Shown: one piece after another, positions 12,962 to 23,865 of the stretch
Layout of the letters: every line of letters begins with the position of its first letter
How positions within the stretch are numbered: the first letter of the stretch is position 1
DNA from: Edaphochlamys debaryana
Taxonomy: Eukaryota > Chlorophyta > Chlorophyceae > Chlamydomonadales
Direction: 5' to 3'
DNA length: 64,000 bases
NCBI GenBank assembly: GCA_016858145.1
Contig: JAEHOE010000028.1
Span: 977,852 to 1,041,851 of the forward strand
The notes under the pieces: model-generated
Databases searched by the model: none
Told to the model about the DNA's origin: nothing
The model's input: only the letters and a program-made list of their open reading frames with translations
Program-made: the position numbers and the translations under genes

Positions 12962-15900
12962 ATGGAGTCATCACGCGCGTGCGTGCTCGCGGCGCTCTTG
13001 GGCGCCCTGCTGGCTGTCTGCGCCAGCGCGCAGCCGCTGAAATGCACAGCAACCCTCAAGGGCTGGGCTCGCCTCCCATCCAGCGTGAGTAGTCGGGCGG
13101 GGGCCAGCACGCTTCCTCGCGCACCAGTGATCATCGTTCGCGCCGGAATTTGCTTGCAGGCTAAGGCCAAGGTCCCTCACAACGCGCCCAGCTTCTTCCG
13201 CACGAGTGAGTCACACCCACTTCGCTCGGCTCGGCACTTCTGTATCTGACGCGAGGTCGATTCTGCCATGTCTTGCGCACGCATGTGACCGCGTAGCACG
13301 GGTGGGGTATCGTGCAGCACCTCATGCACGTGCCCCATCCCGCGACCCGCCACCCGTCTCCCTACAGCCGGTCGCTTCTCGGGTCCCGGCAACCGCCGGA
13401 ACGACACCCTCGGCGCCTTCGCCAACTGCGCCGCCGCCAACCCCGGTCGCTGCACGCAGTACCGCATCCCCTTCGCCGATCAGGTAGGGAGCTCTCACGC
13501 GCTTCTAGCGGCCAGACCAAGCGGTCAAACGGGTCTAGACCTCGATGGCCAGCAGACCAGGGTTGCACAATACGGCAGCCCCCGGGGCCAATACGCGTAT
13601 TAATACGCAATACGGCCCCCTCCTCGCTAATACGGCTTAGTACGGCTCTAATACGGCGGCGCCCAGCCGTATTAATACGGCAGCGTACGGCAGCCCATAC
13701 TGCCGTCTTGTGCACGAGCGAATGTGCTCCGCGTTTACGTAGAAGCGCAGGGAACGCGCAGGGCATCGGCTACGGCGGAACGGACGGCTGAGCTGCCGAC
13801 CGACGCACCCCAGCACCCCAGCAACCCCCCCCCTGCCGCCGGCCCCCGGCTGCCCGGCCGGTACCCCCGCGCCGCATGCCGTATTAATACGGCAGCGAGA
13901 GGCCGTATCCGTATTAATACGTATCCGTATCAATACGGGGACTGATACGTATTGGCAACCCTGCAGCAGACTGTGTGTTTGCTAGGGCTCTGCCGTTCTT
14001 CGTCCATCCCGAGACCACGCATTGGAAGTGCCGTCCCCCTCTTTGCCCGATTTCCTCTTTCCCCCTCTTTCCTCTTTCGTCCGCCTCTCCATCCCCGCAC
14101 TCCCGCAGGCTGTGCAGGGCTTCAGCGGGATCAAGACCATCCGCGACTCCAACGGAAAGCCCACTGACGAGTTCTGGGTGGGTCAGCATGCGCCAGGCCA
14201 CCTTGCGTGGGGTGGCGGCGTCATTGCCTGACCGAACGTGCACTCGGCTGGCTAGTGGCTACCCCTCAGGCCCTCGGCCCGTGCTCCCGCGACACCCCGC
14301 TTGCAAACGCCCATGCATCCGTCCGCTGCCCATGCCTAACTCCCAACCCCCAACCGTCCAACCGCCCAACCGCCAGGTCATCTCGGACAACGGCCTGGGC
14401 AACAAGCGCAACTCCATCGACTCGATGCTGTTCTTCCACCGCATGAAGGTGGGCCGGGGCTCGGTGGGGTAATGAGGAGGGGTGCCGAAGCCAGGTACAC
14501 AGACTCCGGCTGCTGGCATGCCTGGATATGGTAGGGTCTCTTTCCCGGAAAGCCTGGGCGCCCTTGGCTGGTGCCCGCTTGCTGACGTGCTGTCCACGCC
14601 TCTGTTCCGCGCAGGTCGACTGGAAGAAGCAGAGCTTCAGCCGCGAGAAGTGAGCACCTGCCTCTCTCGCCACCCCGGCTCATAGCACCCCGCGCAAGGG
14701 CTCTTGCGCGTCCGGCCCTGCCCCCAACTCGGCCCCGGGCCCGGCCTCATCCTTTCCCCTCCTCCCTTTCCCTTTCCCCCAGGTCCGTGTTTCTGTATGA
14801 CAAGGACCGCAAGGTGCCCTTCACCCTGCGCAACGAGGAGACCGGCAACCGCTTCCTGTCGGGCGCCGGTGAGCCTTGGCAGGGTTTGGCTTTCCGTGCT
14901 TGGCAGCTATGCGTCGCGGTGCACGTGTTCTACGTGTAGCCTCTGCTGTTGGCCGCCAGCCGCCGCTTACCCACCCCTTACTCGCCATCCGCAGACTTTG
15001 ACACCGAGTCCATCCAGCCCATTGGCGACAGGTGCGTCCGCACAGCTGTACGGCATAGCCCATTGGGGCATCGGGCTAACCTGCCGTGCCGCGCGCACAA
15101 CGCTCTATCTCACGCCTGGTCCTTGACGTTCCCTTTCAGATCTTCTCTTCCTTCATGCCGCCCTCCCCCACAGCGTCTGGATTGGTGATGAGTTCGGCCC
15201 CTTCCTGATTGAGGTCTCTGCCAGCAGCGGCCGGGTAGGTTCAGGCAGGCCCGTGCCAGCCAGCCCCATGCCCCCAACCCCTGGCCCCCTACCCCCGGCC
15301 CACAACCCCCGGCCCCCAACCCCCGCCTCCCAATCACACCTTTGCGCCCCGCTGCTGCTCTTTCACCTGCTGCTGCCATCCACGCACAACCCAACCGCGC
15401 CCTCCTGCACCCCTCGTGGCCCGCCCTCTACCCTCTCATCCCCATTCCTCCCTCGCACCCCCGCGGCCCCGCCCCGCCAGGTCCGCTCCTTCCACGAGAC
15501 CCCCAACCCCAACGACACCCCCGGCCAGCCGCTGGTGCGCTCCCCCGACCACGACGCCCTGCAGCTGCCCAACCCCGAGGCCCCCATGCCCGCATTCAAC
15601 CTCAAGCGCAGCAAGGTGGGCGGAACAGCCCCTGGCTCTCTCTCTGCCACCTCCGTCGCCCCGTGTCTTCTGCTGCTTGGTTGTACACCTATTCTCACTT
15701 GACGCAGATTGTAACATGCCATCCGTCCCCGGCGACCTCCTGCTGTTGCGTGAGCGCAGGGCTTCGAGGGCATGGCGCGCTGGGGCAACTTCCTGTACCC
15801 CCTGCTGGAGGTGAGCCACGCAGCGACCACCCACCTGCCGTCCTCTCCACACCCCCACCTCCCCAGCCCCCTACGTACTTGGTTGCCCCGCCCCCACGAC

Positions 15901-17890
15901 GCCGCTTCGCCCCTCCCTCCCACCCTACGCAGGGCCCGCTGTACGTCAACGGCCCCAACGGCAGCCGTATGTACGAGATGCACGACGGTCTCGAGTACCT
16001 CCGCATCCTCAAGTTCGACACCACCACCAAGACCTGGGTGCGTGCCGTCTGCCGTGCCGTGCGTGCTTTCCTGCTGCCCACACCTCCCCCAGGCCCCCAG
16101 GCTCCCAGACGCCCACTCACCCGTGCGCCCGTTACCGCCCGCGGCCTGGCCATGACGGGCTGATGACCCCTCCCCTCTCCTTGTCTCGTCCCTCTCCTCT
16201 CCTCACCTTCAACCCCCCTCGTCTCCCACGCACGCCCGAACCTGTCCTTCCACACCCCCAGGTCTCCGGCTTCTCGCTCAAGTACCCCCTGGACGCCAAC
16301 GGCAACGCCATCGGCGACTTCAACATGATCGACGAGGCGCACGGCATGGTGCTGGAGCGTGACAACAACGAGGGCGAGCCGTGAGCATCAGCACGCATCT
16401 GCTGCTGCCGTACCGTGACTCTGCATGCCTTACCGTGACTCAGGGTCAAGCCCATGCTACCCATCACGCCCTCGTTTCCCTGAGATGCCGGTATGCGAAC
16501 CTCGCTCCGCCTGCCCCCCGTCCCTCCCTCTCGCCCTCAGCTCCATGGCCTGCTCCCCCGGCGCCATCAACGCCAGCTGCTGGGAGGCGCCCGCTCGTGA
16601 GTGCCCGGCCGGCAGATACCGGGGAAAGACGGGGCTCACGGGGACATGGAATTGTCGGAGTGTGCTGGCAATGGCGGGAGGGGTTGAAGGTGGTGGAGAT
16701 AGCGCGTCCGCCCTCTCTGCCCCATCGCTCGACGGTGCTCACGTGGCGTCATGGCATCGAACCTCCTCGCCCTGCCCCGCTCCCCGCCGGCCCCAGGCTT
16801 CAAGCGCGCCTACCTCATTGACCTGAGCGCCGCCGACGCTGACGTAAGCTTCCACCGCCTGCTGCCTTGAGCTTGCCTTACCCGAGATGATAAGCCCACC
16901 GCAATCGCTGCCTACCGCCCTTGCTTGATTGGTTTCACAACATACAGCGTTGGTTGCACAACAGGGTTGCTGATCGTGGGGCGAAACCCTATCCCCGCCT
17001 CCGGTTTCCCCTCCTCCTTTTCCCCCAGGGCTTCGTCAAGAAGGTGGCCTACGTCGACCTCCTGGACATCAAGGTGCGCCATGCCGTACGGTGCCGCCGT
17101 ACAGCACCGCCGCACAGTGCCTCCCTGCTTCTAGTGCTCCCTGTAGTGCCCTGCCCCCCCTCCCCTCGCTCCTACCGACCCCTAACCTTCCACGCGTGCA
17201 TCCGTGCCCCATGCAGGACCCCGACGGCGTGTCCCCCGTGTCCAAGGGCGGCGTGCTCACCTTCCCCTTCCAGACCATTGAGGACATCGACGTCTATGAC
17301 GCCGAGGCCCAGACTATCATTGTCGGCAACGACAACAACTTGTGAGTCCATTTGCCTGCTACACCGTTGGTGTTTCTGTACCCTGACTGGGCCCCTGCAA
17401 AGTTTGCCTGGTCAATGGATGGCCCGCCGCTGACGCCCCGCAACCCCTGCTGCCTTGCCCCCGCCCCTGCCGCCCAACCGTGCTCTTCCGCGCAGCCCCT
17501 TCTCGTGAGTGCCTGGGTCGGGCTTGGGGGCCTGTGCTGCGCTGCGCCCAAGCCGTAACACACAGGAGCTAGCGGTGCCCGAGCGAAGCGTCTGGCGTCC
17601 AGGGCTAGATTAGCGCGAAACGTCAGCGTAGCTGATGAGGGGCTAGCGTTTATCGCCCCAGCCCCCTCGACTCTGTCCCGGTACCGCTGCCAACCCAGTG
17701 CGGCATGCATGGGCTCTGACTTGGCCCCCGTCGCTCTGTCTTGGCCCCTTACCACGCGTGTGCCCTCCCCTTCCCCCCCCCAATCCCCCACCACCCCAGC
17801 TCCGGCCGCACCCTGGGTAAGGCGGACGACAACGAGGTGGTGGCGCTGCACGTGCCCGGATTCTTCACGGGCGGCCAGGGCTGCGAGTAG
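12962..17890 (+). CDS. Secreted phytase-like esterase (esterase-like activity of phytase family), 19 exons
   Basis: Exons: 12962-13084, 13160-13205, 13368-13483, 14109-14177, 14377-14448, 14615-14649, 14783-14868, 14996-15032, 15174-15234, 15481-15615, 15760-15810, 15933-16037, 16262-16380, 16541-16596, 16797-16843, 17029-17073, 17217-17341, 17496-17504, 17800-17890. Total 1428 nt, 475 aa, every phase consistent. The N-terminus is a classic signal peptide (hydrophobic LAALLGALLAVCASA, likely cleaved before Gln), so the protein is secreted or in the endomembrane system. The body matches the phytase-like esterase family: GFSGIKTI, VISDNGLGNKRNSIDSM, VWIGDEFGPFLIEVSA, DDNEVVALHVPGFF, a beta-propeller-like set of strands. 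Substrate unproven; phosphate scavenging would be a guess. Oddities: a 9-nt exon (17496-17504), and a hAT-type MITE in the enlarged intron 3. Confidence 0.85.
13558..13963 (+). mobile_element. Non-autonomous hAT-type MITE (406 bp)
   Basis: Terminal inverted repeats begin CAGGGTTGC at 13558 and end GCAACCCTG at 13963, extending into CAATACG/CGTATTG. An exact 8-bp duplication, CAGCAGAC, flanks the element at 13550-13557 and 13964-13971. An 8-bp target duplication with CAGGG termini is the hAT hallmark. The interior has no ORF and is full of short palindromic motifs such as GTATTAATAC and AATACGGC. It lies in intron 3 of the phytase-like gene. Orientation is arbitrary. Confidence 0.85.
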
Positions 17891-18341
17891 AGCGGCGGAT
17901 CCGAGGATCCAATTAGGCAGATCTGGATTCACACATGCGTGTGCTATCGTTATCATGGGCGAAGGACGGGCAGGCATGGTCAGTTCGCCGCCTCCCAAGC
18001 AAGCCACAGCGCAACCACGCACATTGCGCGGGGGGTGCTGTGTGGATGGAGGGCATGGCGGGCTCGGGCCTGCCGGGGTGTGTGTGCAGGGTGTGTGTGA
18101 CGCGTGCGCTGTGGCGGCTTATATCGGACCAGAAGAAATATACCCGGGTGTATGCAATGCTTGGTACATATACATGCGCAAGCAAGTCACCCATCGTATA
18201 TAAGTGAATTGGCGTTGGTGCAGGTCCGGGTCACACACATTTGGTGCTCGTCTTCTCCGTGCTTAGCACATGTCACGGCCGCAGAGTGACGAGGCTGTTG
18301 ATGCAGTATTAAGGGGTCAACATACCAGTGGTGGAGACGGT

Positions 18342-18346
18342 TGTAA
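18342..18346 (+). terminator. Probable polyadenylation signal TGTAA of the phytase-like gene
   Basis: TGTAA, the usual volvocine poly(A) signal, lies about 450 nt after the stop codon at 17890. Confidence 0.5.
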
Positions 18347-18588
18347 ACAGAAGCGCCTTGATGCAACGGTACTCCACACCTACCCAGCCTCCCAGCGTGG
18401 CACGCTGTCAACTCCCGAATGGGGGCGTGGCACCCCCAAGTACTACGGTAAGGTTTACCCGGTCGCAGCACCCGGGGGCCGCGGAAGGCTCCACGGCTCC
18501 AAAGACTCAGTCCCAGTCAAGAGGCTCTTGGCCGCACGCACATCGCCGCCACCGCCGTGACTCTGCAGCCCTACAACAGCGCTGTTCC

Positions 18589-18692
18589 GCCCCGCCCCGC
18601 CCCGGCCCCGGCCCCGGCCCCAGTCCGCCCCGCCCCGCCCCGCCCCGCCCCGCCCCGCCCCGCCCCGCCCCGCCCCGCCCCGCCCCAACCCC
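18589..18692 (+). repeat. GC-rich simple repeat (CCGCCCCG)n
   Basis: A nearly perfect run of CCCCG units with a few CCGGCCC variants. It generates open frames on both strands, but the amino-acid repeats (PAPPR, GGAGR) are repeat artefacts. Confidence 0.85.
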
Positions 18693-18720
18693 GCCTCGGC
18701 CCGGCCCGGCCCCGGCCCCA

Positions 18721-19425
18721 GTCCTGGCTCCAGCTCAAGGAACCTGTAGGTCCACCATGGAAGGCAACATGTACAAGTGACTGCAGGGGTCGTGGGCCGT
18801 GGGACCACACCACAGACCAAACCCCAATGCGCGCCACGTCACACCGTGCCTCATTCTACCCCTGGCTTGAACTACTGTACCCACCCTCCTTGAGCCCTGC
18901 TCCGCCCCGCCCCGCCCCGGCCCCAGTCCCGCCCCACCCCAGCCCAGCCCAGCCCAGACCCCGCCCCGCCCCGAGCGCCGCCCGGCCCCAGACCCCGCCC
19001 CGCCCCGCCCCAGCCCCAGCCCCCGCCCCAGCCCCAAGCCCCGCCCGGCCTCAGCCCCAGCCCCAAGCCCCGCCCCGGCCCCAAGCCCCGGTCCCAGCCC
19101 ATGCCCCAGCCCCAGCCCCAGCCCTGGCCCCGAGGCGAGCCCCACCACGGGAGAGCGCACCTCGGGCTGCCCACATGCGGCGTGCTCTCCTCGACAGCAC
19201 TGCGGCGCGTGAAGGGCCTGCAGCGGAACTGCGCGCAGCCAGGTGCGTTGGCCGGGAATGGATGATACTTGTTGTTCCAAGAATGCAGATGGCGCCATCC
19301 CGTTTCCAGTTCCGGAAGCCGGATCCTCCAGTATGGCAGAATGGCCGAGTGGTCTAAGGCGCAGGATTTAGGCTCCTATCCCCCCGAAAGGGTGATAAAG
19401 TCTCCTGTCCGAAAGGGCGCAGGTT
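18721..19425 (+). repeat. Left copy of a roughly 0.7-kb duplication ending in a tRNA-Leu remnant
   Basis: Matches 22026-22711 along its length: GGCTCCAGCTC at the start, CCATGGAAGGCAAC, GTGACTGCAGGGG, a long variable CCGCCCC/CCAGCCC tract (about 18895-19135), GAGAGCGCACCT, then GGCCGGGAATGGATGATACT leading into the tRNA. The two copies differ mainly in the length of the GC tract and in scattered substitutions. The match stops inside the tRNA at 19425. Confidence 0.8.
19335..19425 (+). pseudogene. Truncated tRNA-Leu(UAG) copy lacking T arm and acceptor 3' strand
   Basis: Identical by eye to the functional tRNA-Leu at 22618 through the D arm, anticodon TAG, intron and variable arm. At 19425 it breaks from GGTTCGAACC into unrelated sequence, so the T arm and 3' acceptor strand are missing and no normal tRNA can form. 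Confidence 0.85.
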
Positions 19426-19436
19426 GGCGACGTGCC

Positions 19437-19513
19437 CTCACCTCACCTCACCTTACCACCCCACCCCACCTCACCCCACCCCACCTCACCTCACCTCACC
19501 TCACCCACCTCAC
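19437..19513 (+). repeat. CCTCA/CCCCA simple repeat
   Basis: Tandem CCTCA units with CCCCA variants start directly after the truncated tRNA copy and continue to about 19513. Confidence 0.75.
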
Positions 19514-19860
19514 GTCTTCATGCAAGAGTCTGGCCTGGGTACGAACGTGAGCTCGCTTCGGCTGCCTCCCAGGGGCTCCCCTTTCATCCCCTCCCCCTCA
19601 TCTCCCCTCCGCTCGCGCCTCGCCCTCACCTCACCGCCTTTCCTATATGCAAGAACTTAGCACCAAGAAGGATGTTCTACTTATCACACAAACCCCTTGC
19701 GTGAGTCGGTTGCCCACTGAACTCGGGTGTTGACCGCGCCTCGATTTTCTCTAACATGCCTTCAAAGTGCAGCACTATTCTTACGACGGCAAAACAAATT
19801 AGTTGAACTTTGGCAAGCAAGCTCTGATAGCATTGATCGCGGCCCTTGCCTTTGCGGCAG

Positions 19861-20004
19861 GCCGACGAGCTCGTGCACGTAACGCGCACGCTCATAGCTG
19901 CCAGCTGCAAGGACAAGCCGGAGTGCCCCGGCGGTAACTTTGCAACGCCCATCGACAGCTGCAGCCCGCGGCTCATCGGCGGTGTCGGTGTATGCCCTGT
20001 GCCG
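19861..20004 (+). CDS. Candidate orphan exon, Cys-rich, function unknown
   Basis: A 48-codon open stretch bounded by TTTGCGGCAG and GGTAAGC reads as ordinary protein: ADELVHVTRTLIAAS, then CKDKPECPGG, DSCSPRLIGG and VCPVP, with four Cys. A following acceptor at 20618 could join it in phase to a short exon ending at a TAG (20655-20657). I found no start exon. It may be a fragment of a gene or pseudogene. I do not recognise the family. Confidence 0.3.
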
Positions 20005-20759
20005 GTAAGCTAAAGCCAGGGGCGTCAAAGGCGGGGATGACGTGTAAAGCTGGGAGGGAGAGAAAGGGGGTACTGCAGCCTGCACTGCAGCGGCAAGAGC
20101 TCCGGAGGCCAGCAACCTGTCCAGTCGGGTGCGCTGCCTTTGGCGGGATGCGGGTCGTGCAGCTCTGGGCTCGAGGTTCCCCTGGACAAGGTTCTGAGGA
20201 TGCGCCGCTAGTTCCGGCAGAGAAGTGAGAGCAACAGGGTGTCCTGGGCTTCTTGGTGGGAAGGGTTCAACAACACGCGTGTTCCGTACGGAAGCAATTG
20301 ATTGACATAGCTGCAGGGGTGCGCTGAGAAGCCAGCTCACGCCGGCACTGGCCATGGAGCGAGCCCCAACCCGTCCTCACATGGGGCCAAATGGGGCTCA
20401 TAAGCTTGGTTCGTTGAGACGGGGAAGCCTGGGCTTGCTGCAGTTGCCAGGGGGGTCACAAGAGAGCCGTGGACGGTCGCGGCCACGGCCTGGAGAGCCA
20501 CGCCTAACGGGCATGCGGCTGGGTGCTGGAGCAGCCCAGAGCGTGAGTCTTGAACGTCTTGGAGGGGCTCATACTGGTCGCCTGCCCGCTCCAACGGCTC
20601 CATGCCCTTGATGCGCAGAAATCGAAGTGCTGTCAGCCGACTCGGTCTCGCCGGTAGCCTGGGTGAGCACGGAAGAGACGGGGGCCTGCCGCGCAGCCAG
20701 GGAGACCTTAAGGGGTGCTAGATGTCGTGCGTTGAGCGATAAGATGTGGGCCCGTCCAC

Positions 20760-20930
20760 CTCGTCGCTCCCCTTGTTGTAGCCATCTGGGTGCGTTGGCC
20801 GGCTGCGGGAGCTGGTGTCGGCCAGCGTCTTGCCGCGGCCTCCTGGACCAGCCACGTTGTCCATTGCCTGAGGTGCCACCGTGCTGCTGCGGCCCAGGGG
20901 CGGGGCCATGACGATGGGGCCAGCCAGCAC
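20760..20930 (-). CDS. Candidate orphan exon on the minus strand, function unknown
   Basis: Read on the minus strand, an acceptor CTCACCGTTCAG precedes exactly 57 open codons (VLAGPIVMAPPLGRSS to HPDGYNKGSDE) followed by a weak donor GTGGAC. The composition is protein-like rather than low complexity. A second minus-strand open stretch at about 21572-21668 (FEVLAGLLRHAAFADVAP, then a stop) might belong to the same gene. No start, no family recognised. Confidence 0.25.
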
Positions 20931-22025
20931 CTGAACGGTGAGAGGGGAGTACAGGTGGTGTGGGGTATTGTGGGCCACGCTGGCTGTGCCAAGCTGATTC
21001 CTCGTCATGTCTCATTTCTAAGCTTTATGCTCAGGACCACACCTGGGGATATGGGTCTTGTGTATCGTGCGAAGGGTGCAAAGTGGGGATTTCGCATTTG
21101 GGAGGGGTAATGTGGGCCATGCGTGCCGGCAACCCATAGGAACCCCCAAAGCATCCAAACCCAAACCTGGCCCGGCACATCCCACAGTCGTTATCAGGAT
21201 AGGTCATTACCGGAAGCCATCTCTGGATTCACAAAGGCGGCAGAGTTATGGGGGCTGGCCTGCAATACCCCATGGCACATGGCACACATGGGGCGTTTTG
21301 GAGAAGCCCTATGCTATGTGCCCATGTCCACCACCGCCGGGCGGAAAAGGCCTACGTCCGCGCCCCATATCCGCTTGCTCCCTAGGCCTTGCTTTTCGCG
21401 TAACTCGTCTCCCGTGTCTCCTTTCCCCCATATCCGCTGGACCGGCCTCAACGAGCCTCAAGCCTCAGCAGCACAGCCAACGTCACCACTCGGGCGTCCA
21501 GCCCACCTAACCCCGAGGGTCAGGGGTGCCGCTGAGTAACCGGCCGGGCCGGCCGGCGGACCCAGCCGGGCTTACAGCGGGAGTCCCGGCGGGCCAGCAC
21601 GCTCCAGCACTGGGGCCACGTCCGCAAAGGCCGCGTGGCGCAAGAGGCCTGCCAGCACCTCGAACCGCTACCTTCGGGCGTACGTACGATAGTGGTGGCA
21701 TCCATACCGAGCTACCGACGTTAGAGCTTGGGGTTAGGAAACTGTCCCTAAGGCTCCTCGGCTGTGCGCGTGTGCGTGGGGCTTCCCCTCAACGAAGTGT
21801 CTGCGGGCTAGTAGTAGTCGGACTACGGTATCCGAGTGCGGCTCTCTGCAACTCCGATGCAGTAGTACGCCGTTCTGAGGACGTTGGGGGATGCAACTCC
21901 TTTCGTAGTCAGAGGGCAGCAACAGCGGAGCCCCACAAAGAGTTGCACCGCCCAAGTTCGCATACAGCACAAGGCATTTGACTCCGTCTCTGGCCAATGT
22001 CTTGCCACCACCGAGCCTTCACCTG

Positions 22026-22711
22026 CCGGGAGCCCTGCTGGCTCCAGCTCCGGAACATCTAGGTCCGCCATGGAAGGCAACCGGTACAAGTGACTGCAGG
22101 GGCCGTGGGCCGTGGGACCCCGAGCCGCATTTGACCCACCGCCGTCCCCCCCGAAACCCACCGACCATACCCTAGGTATCCGCGCCACGTCGCAATGTGC
22201 CCCATTCCACCCCACCCCGCCCCGAGCCCTGCCCCAGCCCCGCCCCACTCCGCCCAGCCCCGCCCCGAGCCCCGCCCCGAGCCCCACCCCAAGCCCTGCC
22301 CAGCCCAGCCCAGACCCCGGCCCCCGTCCCCGCCCCAGCCCCAGCCCCAGCCCCGGCCCCAGACCCCGCCCCAGACCCAGACCCAGACCCCGGCCGCACC
22401 CCCACCCCCACCCCCACCCCCTGGCCCCGAGGCTAGCCTCACCACGGGAGAGCGCACCTTGGGCTGCCCACATGCGGCGTGCTCTCCTCGACAGCACGCG
22501 TGAAGGGCCTGCAGCGCGCAGCCAGGTGCGTTGGCCGGGAATGGATGATACTTGTTGTTCCAAGAATGCAGATGGCGCCATCCCGTCTACAGTTCAGGAA
22601 GCCGGATCCTCCAGTATGGCAGAATGGCCGAGTGGTCTAAGGCGCAGGATTTAGGCTCCTATCCCCCCGAAAGGGTGATAAAGTCTCCTGTCCGAAAGGG
22701 CGCAGGTTCGA
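22026..22711 (+). repeat. Right copy of the roughly 0.7-kb duplication (contains the intact tRNA-Leu)
   Basis: Homologous to 18721-19425, with its own CCGCCCC/CCAGCCC tract (about 22204-22436). Only this copy continues through the full tRNA. Confidence 0.8.
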
Positions 22712-22725
22712 ACCCTGCTTCTGTC
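22618..22725 (+). tRNA. trnL-UAG: tRNA-Leu(UAG) with a 29-nt intron
   Basis: The acceptor strands GGCAGAA (22618-22624) and TTCTGTC (22719-22725) pair over 7 bp with one G-T. The D arm contains the A box TGGCCGAGTGGT. The anticodon stem CAGGA pairs with TCCTG, enclosing TTTAGGC with anticodon TAG (22652-22654). The long variable arm TCCGAAAGGGCG is typical of class II leucine tRNAs. The T arm holds GGTTCGAACCC. The anticodon arm closes only if 22656-22684 is removed, which places the intron one base 3' of the anticodon, the standard eukaryotic position. The mature tRNA reads CUA codons. Confidence 0.93.
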
Positions 22726-22728
22726 AAA

Positions 22729-22734
22729 TTTTTT
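22729..22734 (+). terminator. RNA polymerase III terminator of tRNA-Leu
   Basis: A run of six T starts four bases after the tRNA 3' end. Confidence 0.8.
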
Positions 22735-22837
22735 GCGCGTTAGAATAACCTCCCTTTCTTTCGCACGGGCACAGGCCCCAGGCCCCAGGTTTGCACGGGA
22801 GCAGGGGTGGCTGGGGCTGGGGCTGGAGCCGCCGGGC

Positions 22838-22855
22838 TCGAACCCTGCTTCTGTC
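22838..22855 (+). repeat. Echo of the tRNA-Leu T arm and 3' acceptor strand
   Basis: TCGAACCCTGCTTCTGTC repeats exactly the last 18 nt of the tRNA gene about 130 bp downstream. TTTGCACGG-type sequence recurs around both, so this is a small local duplication of the tRNA tail. Confidence 0.8.
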
Positions 22856-22859
22856 ATAG

Positions 22860-23865
22860 ATTTTGCACGGAAGTCCAGGCCCCAGCCGTCGGCTTTAGTC
22901 CTTTTTGTTGCTCGAGGAGGTCCAACCTTCTGGGGGACGGGGTGGGGCCGGGGCCGCCGGTCGGGGTTATAATAGGCAAGGGGGCGTAGTGCCGCGGTGA
23001 CTGGCGTGACTGCCGCCGGGCGGGGCGGGACAGGGCCGCGGGGCTGGGCGGAAGTTGGGGCTGCATGCAGCTACAACTGTTGAGCATGCAGCCACGTCTC
23101 TCTGGAATTCCCGGTACCGGACACACTCAACGGCTTGGTTGCAGGCGCGGGCCGGTTAGCTAGGGCGGCAGGACGTGGCGGGGAAGGGCGTGGCGGTGAG
23201 GCGAGGGGCGTAGCGGGGCGCAAGCGGGCCTGCACCGCGATGTCCAGGTCTGTGTACCCCTCTGTACCTCTTCCTAGTTCCCGCGAGCGTATGTGTTCAC
23301 AACTCTTGGCACGTGTAGAACACCGTCTAACCTTTGCGGCTCTGCGCCCAACTGAGGTTGCCGCGAGAGGCTAAACAGGCCCGTCGTCCAGACTCACGTG
23401 CAGTTTCTTCGTCCCGTTATGGTCCCGTTAGTTCGCAACCTCCGATCCAGAGTCCGCGCCAGCGGCTCCGGCAGCCACCTCGACGCAGCCTCTGCAAGCG
23501 CCTGCAATACGCCTGGACAGCGAACAGCCGGCCCGCGGCTTGCGGGCGACCGACCCGCAGTCGCCGTGCGGGTTCGGCCCGTCGTTCGCACGGTGTGAGA
23601 TACGTGTAGCCATTGTGGCTATAACCTTCACCACTGTGCAGTTTGGCGGGTCGGCCACGGCGGTGCAATGAGTGATGGTAAACACGACATTGCGAGGAAC
23701 GACAGCCCTGACGCCTGCAGCCTCAGGCACTCCCACACTGTAACTCATACGTATAGACTGCTTGCCCGCGTAAGACCAATAGGCTAGGCGACACGTTAAA
23801 CGCTGCCCAATTCGAGACCCGCGCATCGGCACGCAAGCGACGCGCTGGTGCAACGCCTCGGGAGG
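22860..23865. other. Intergenic region
   Basis: No coding exon or RNA gene could be supported on either strand. It presumably contains the promoter of kinase A. Confidence 0.4.

Larger units (their letters stand above)
17891..18720. other. 3' UTR and intergenic sequence without a gene
   Basis: The first part is probably the 3' UTR of the phytase-like gene. No ORF here shows family resemblance. The right end is the CCGCCCCG repeat at 18589-18692. Confidence 0.45.

Noticed and set aside
21823..22581. Minus-strand ORFs in the duplicated unit (also 18735-19298)
   Set aside because: They read through the GC-rich simple repeat into tRNA-flanking sequence. Similarity between them reflects the DNA duplication.
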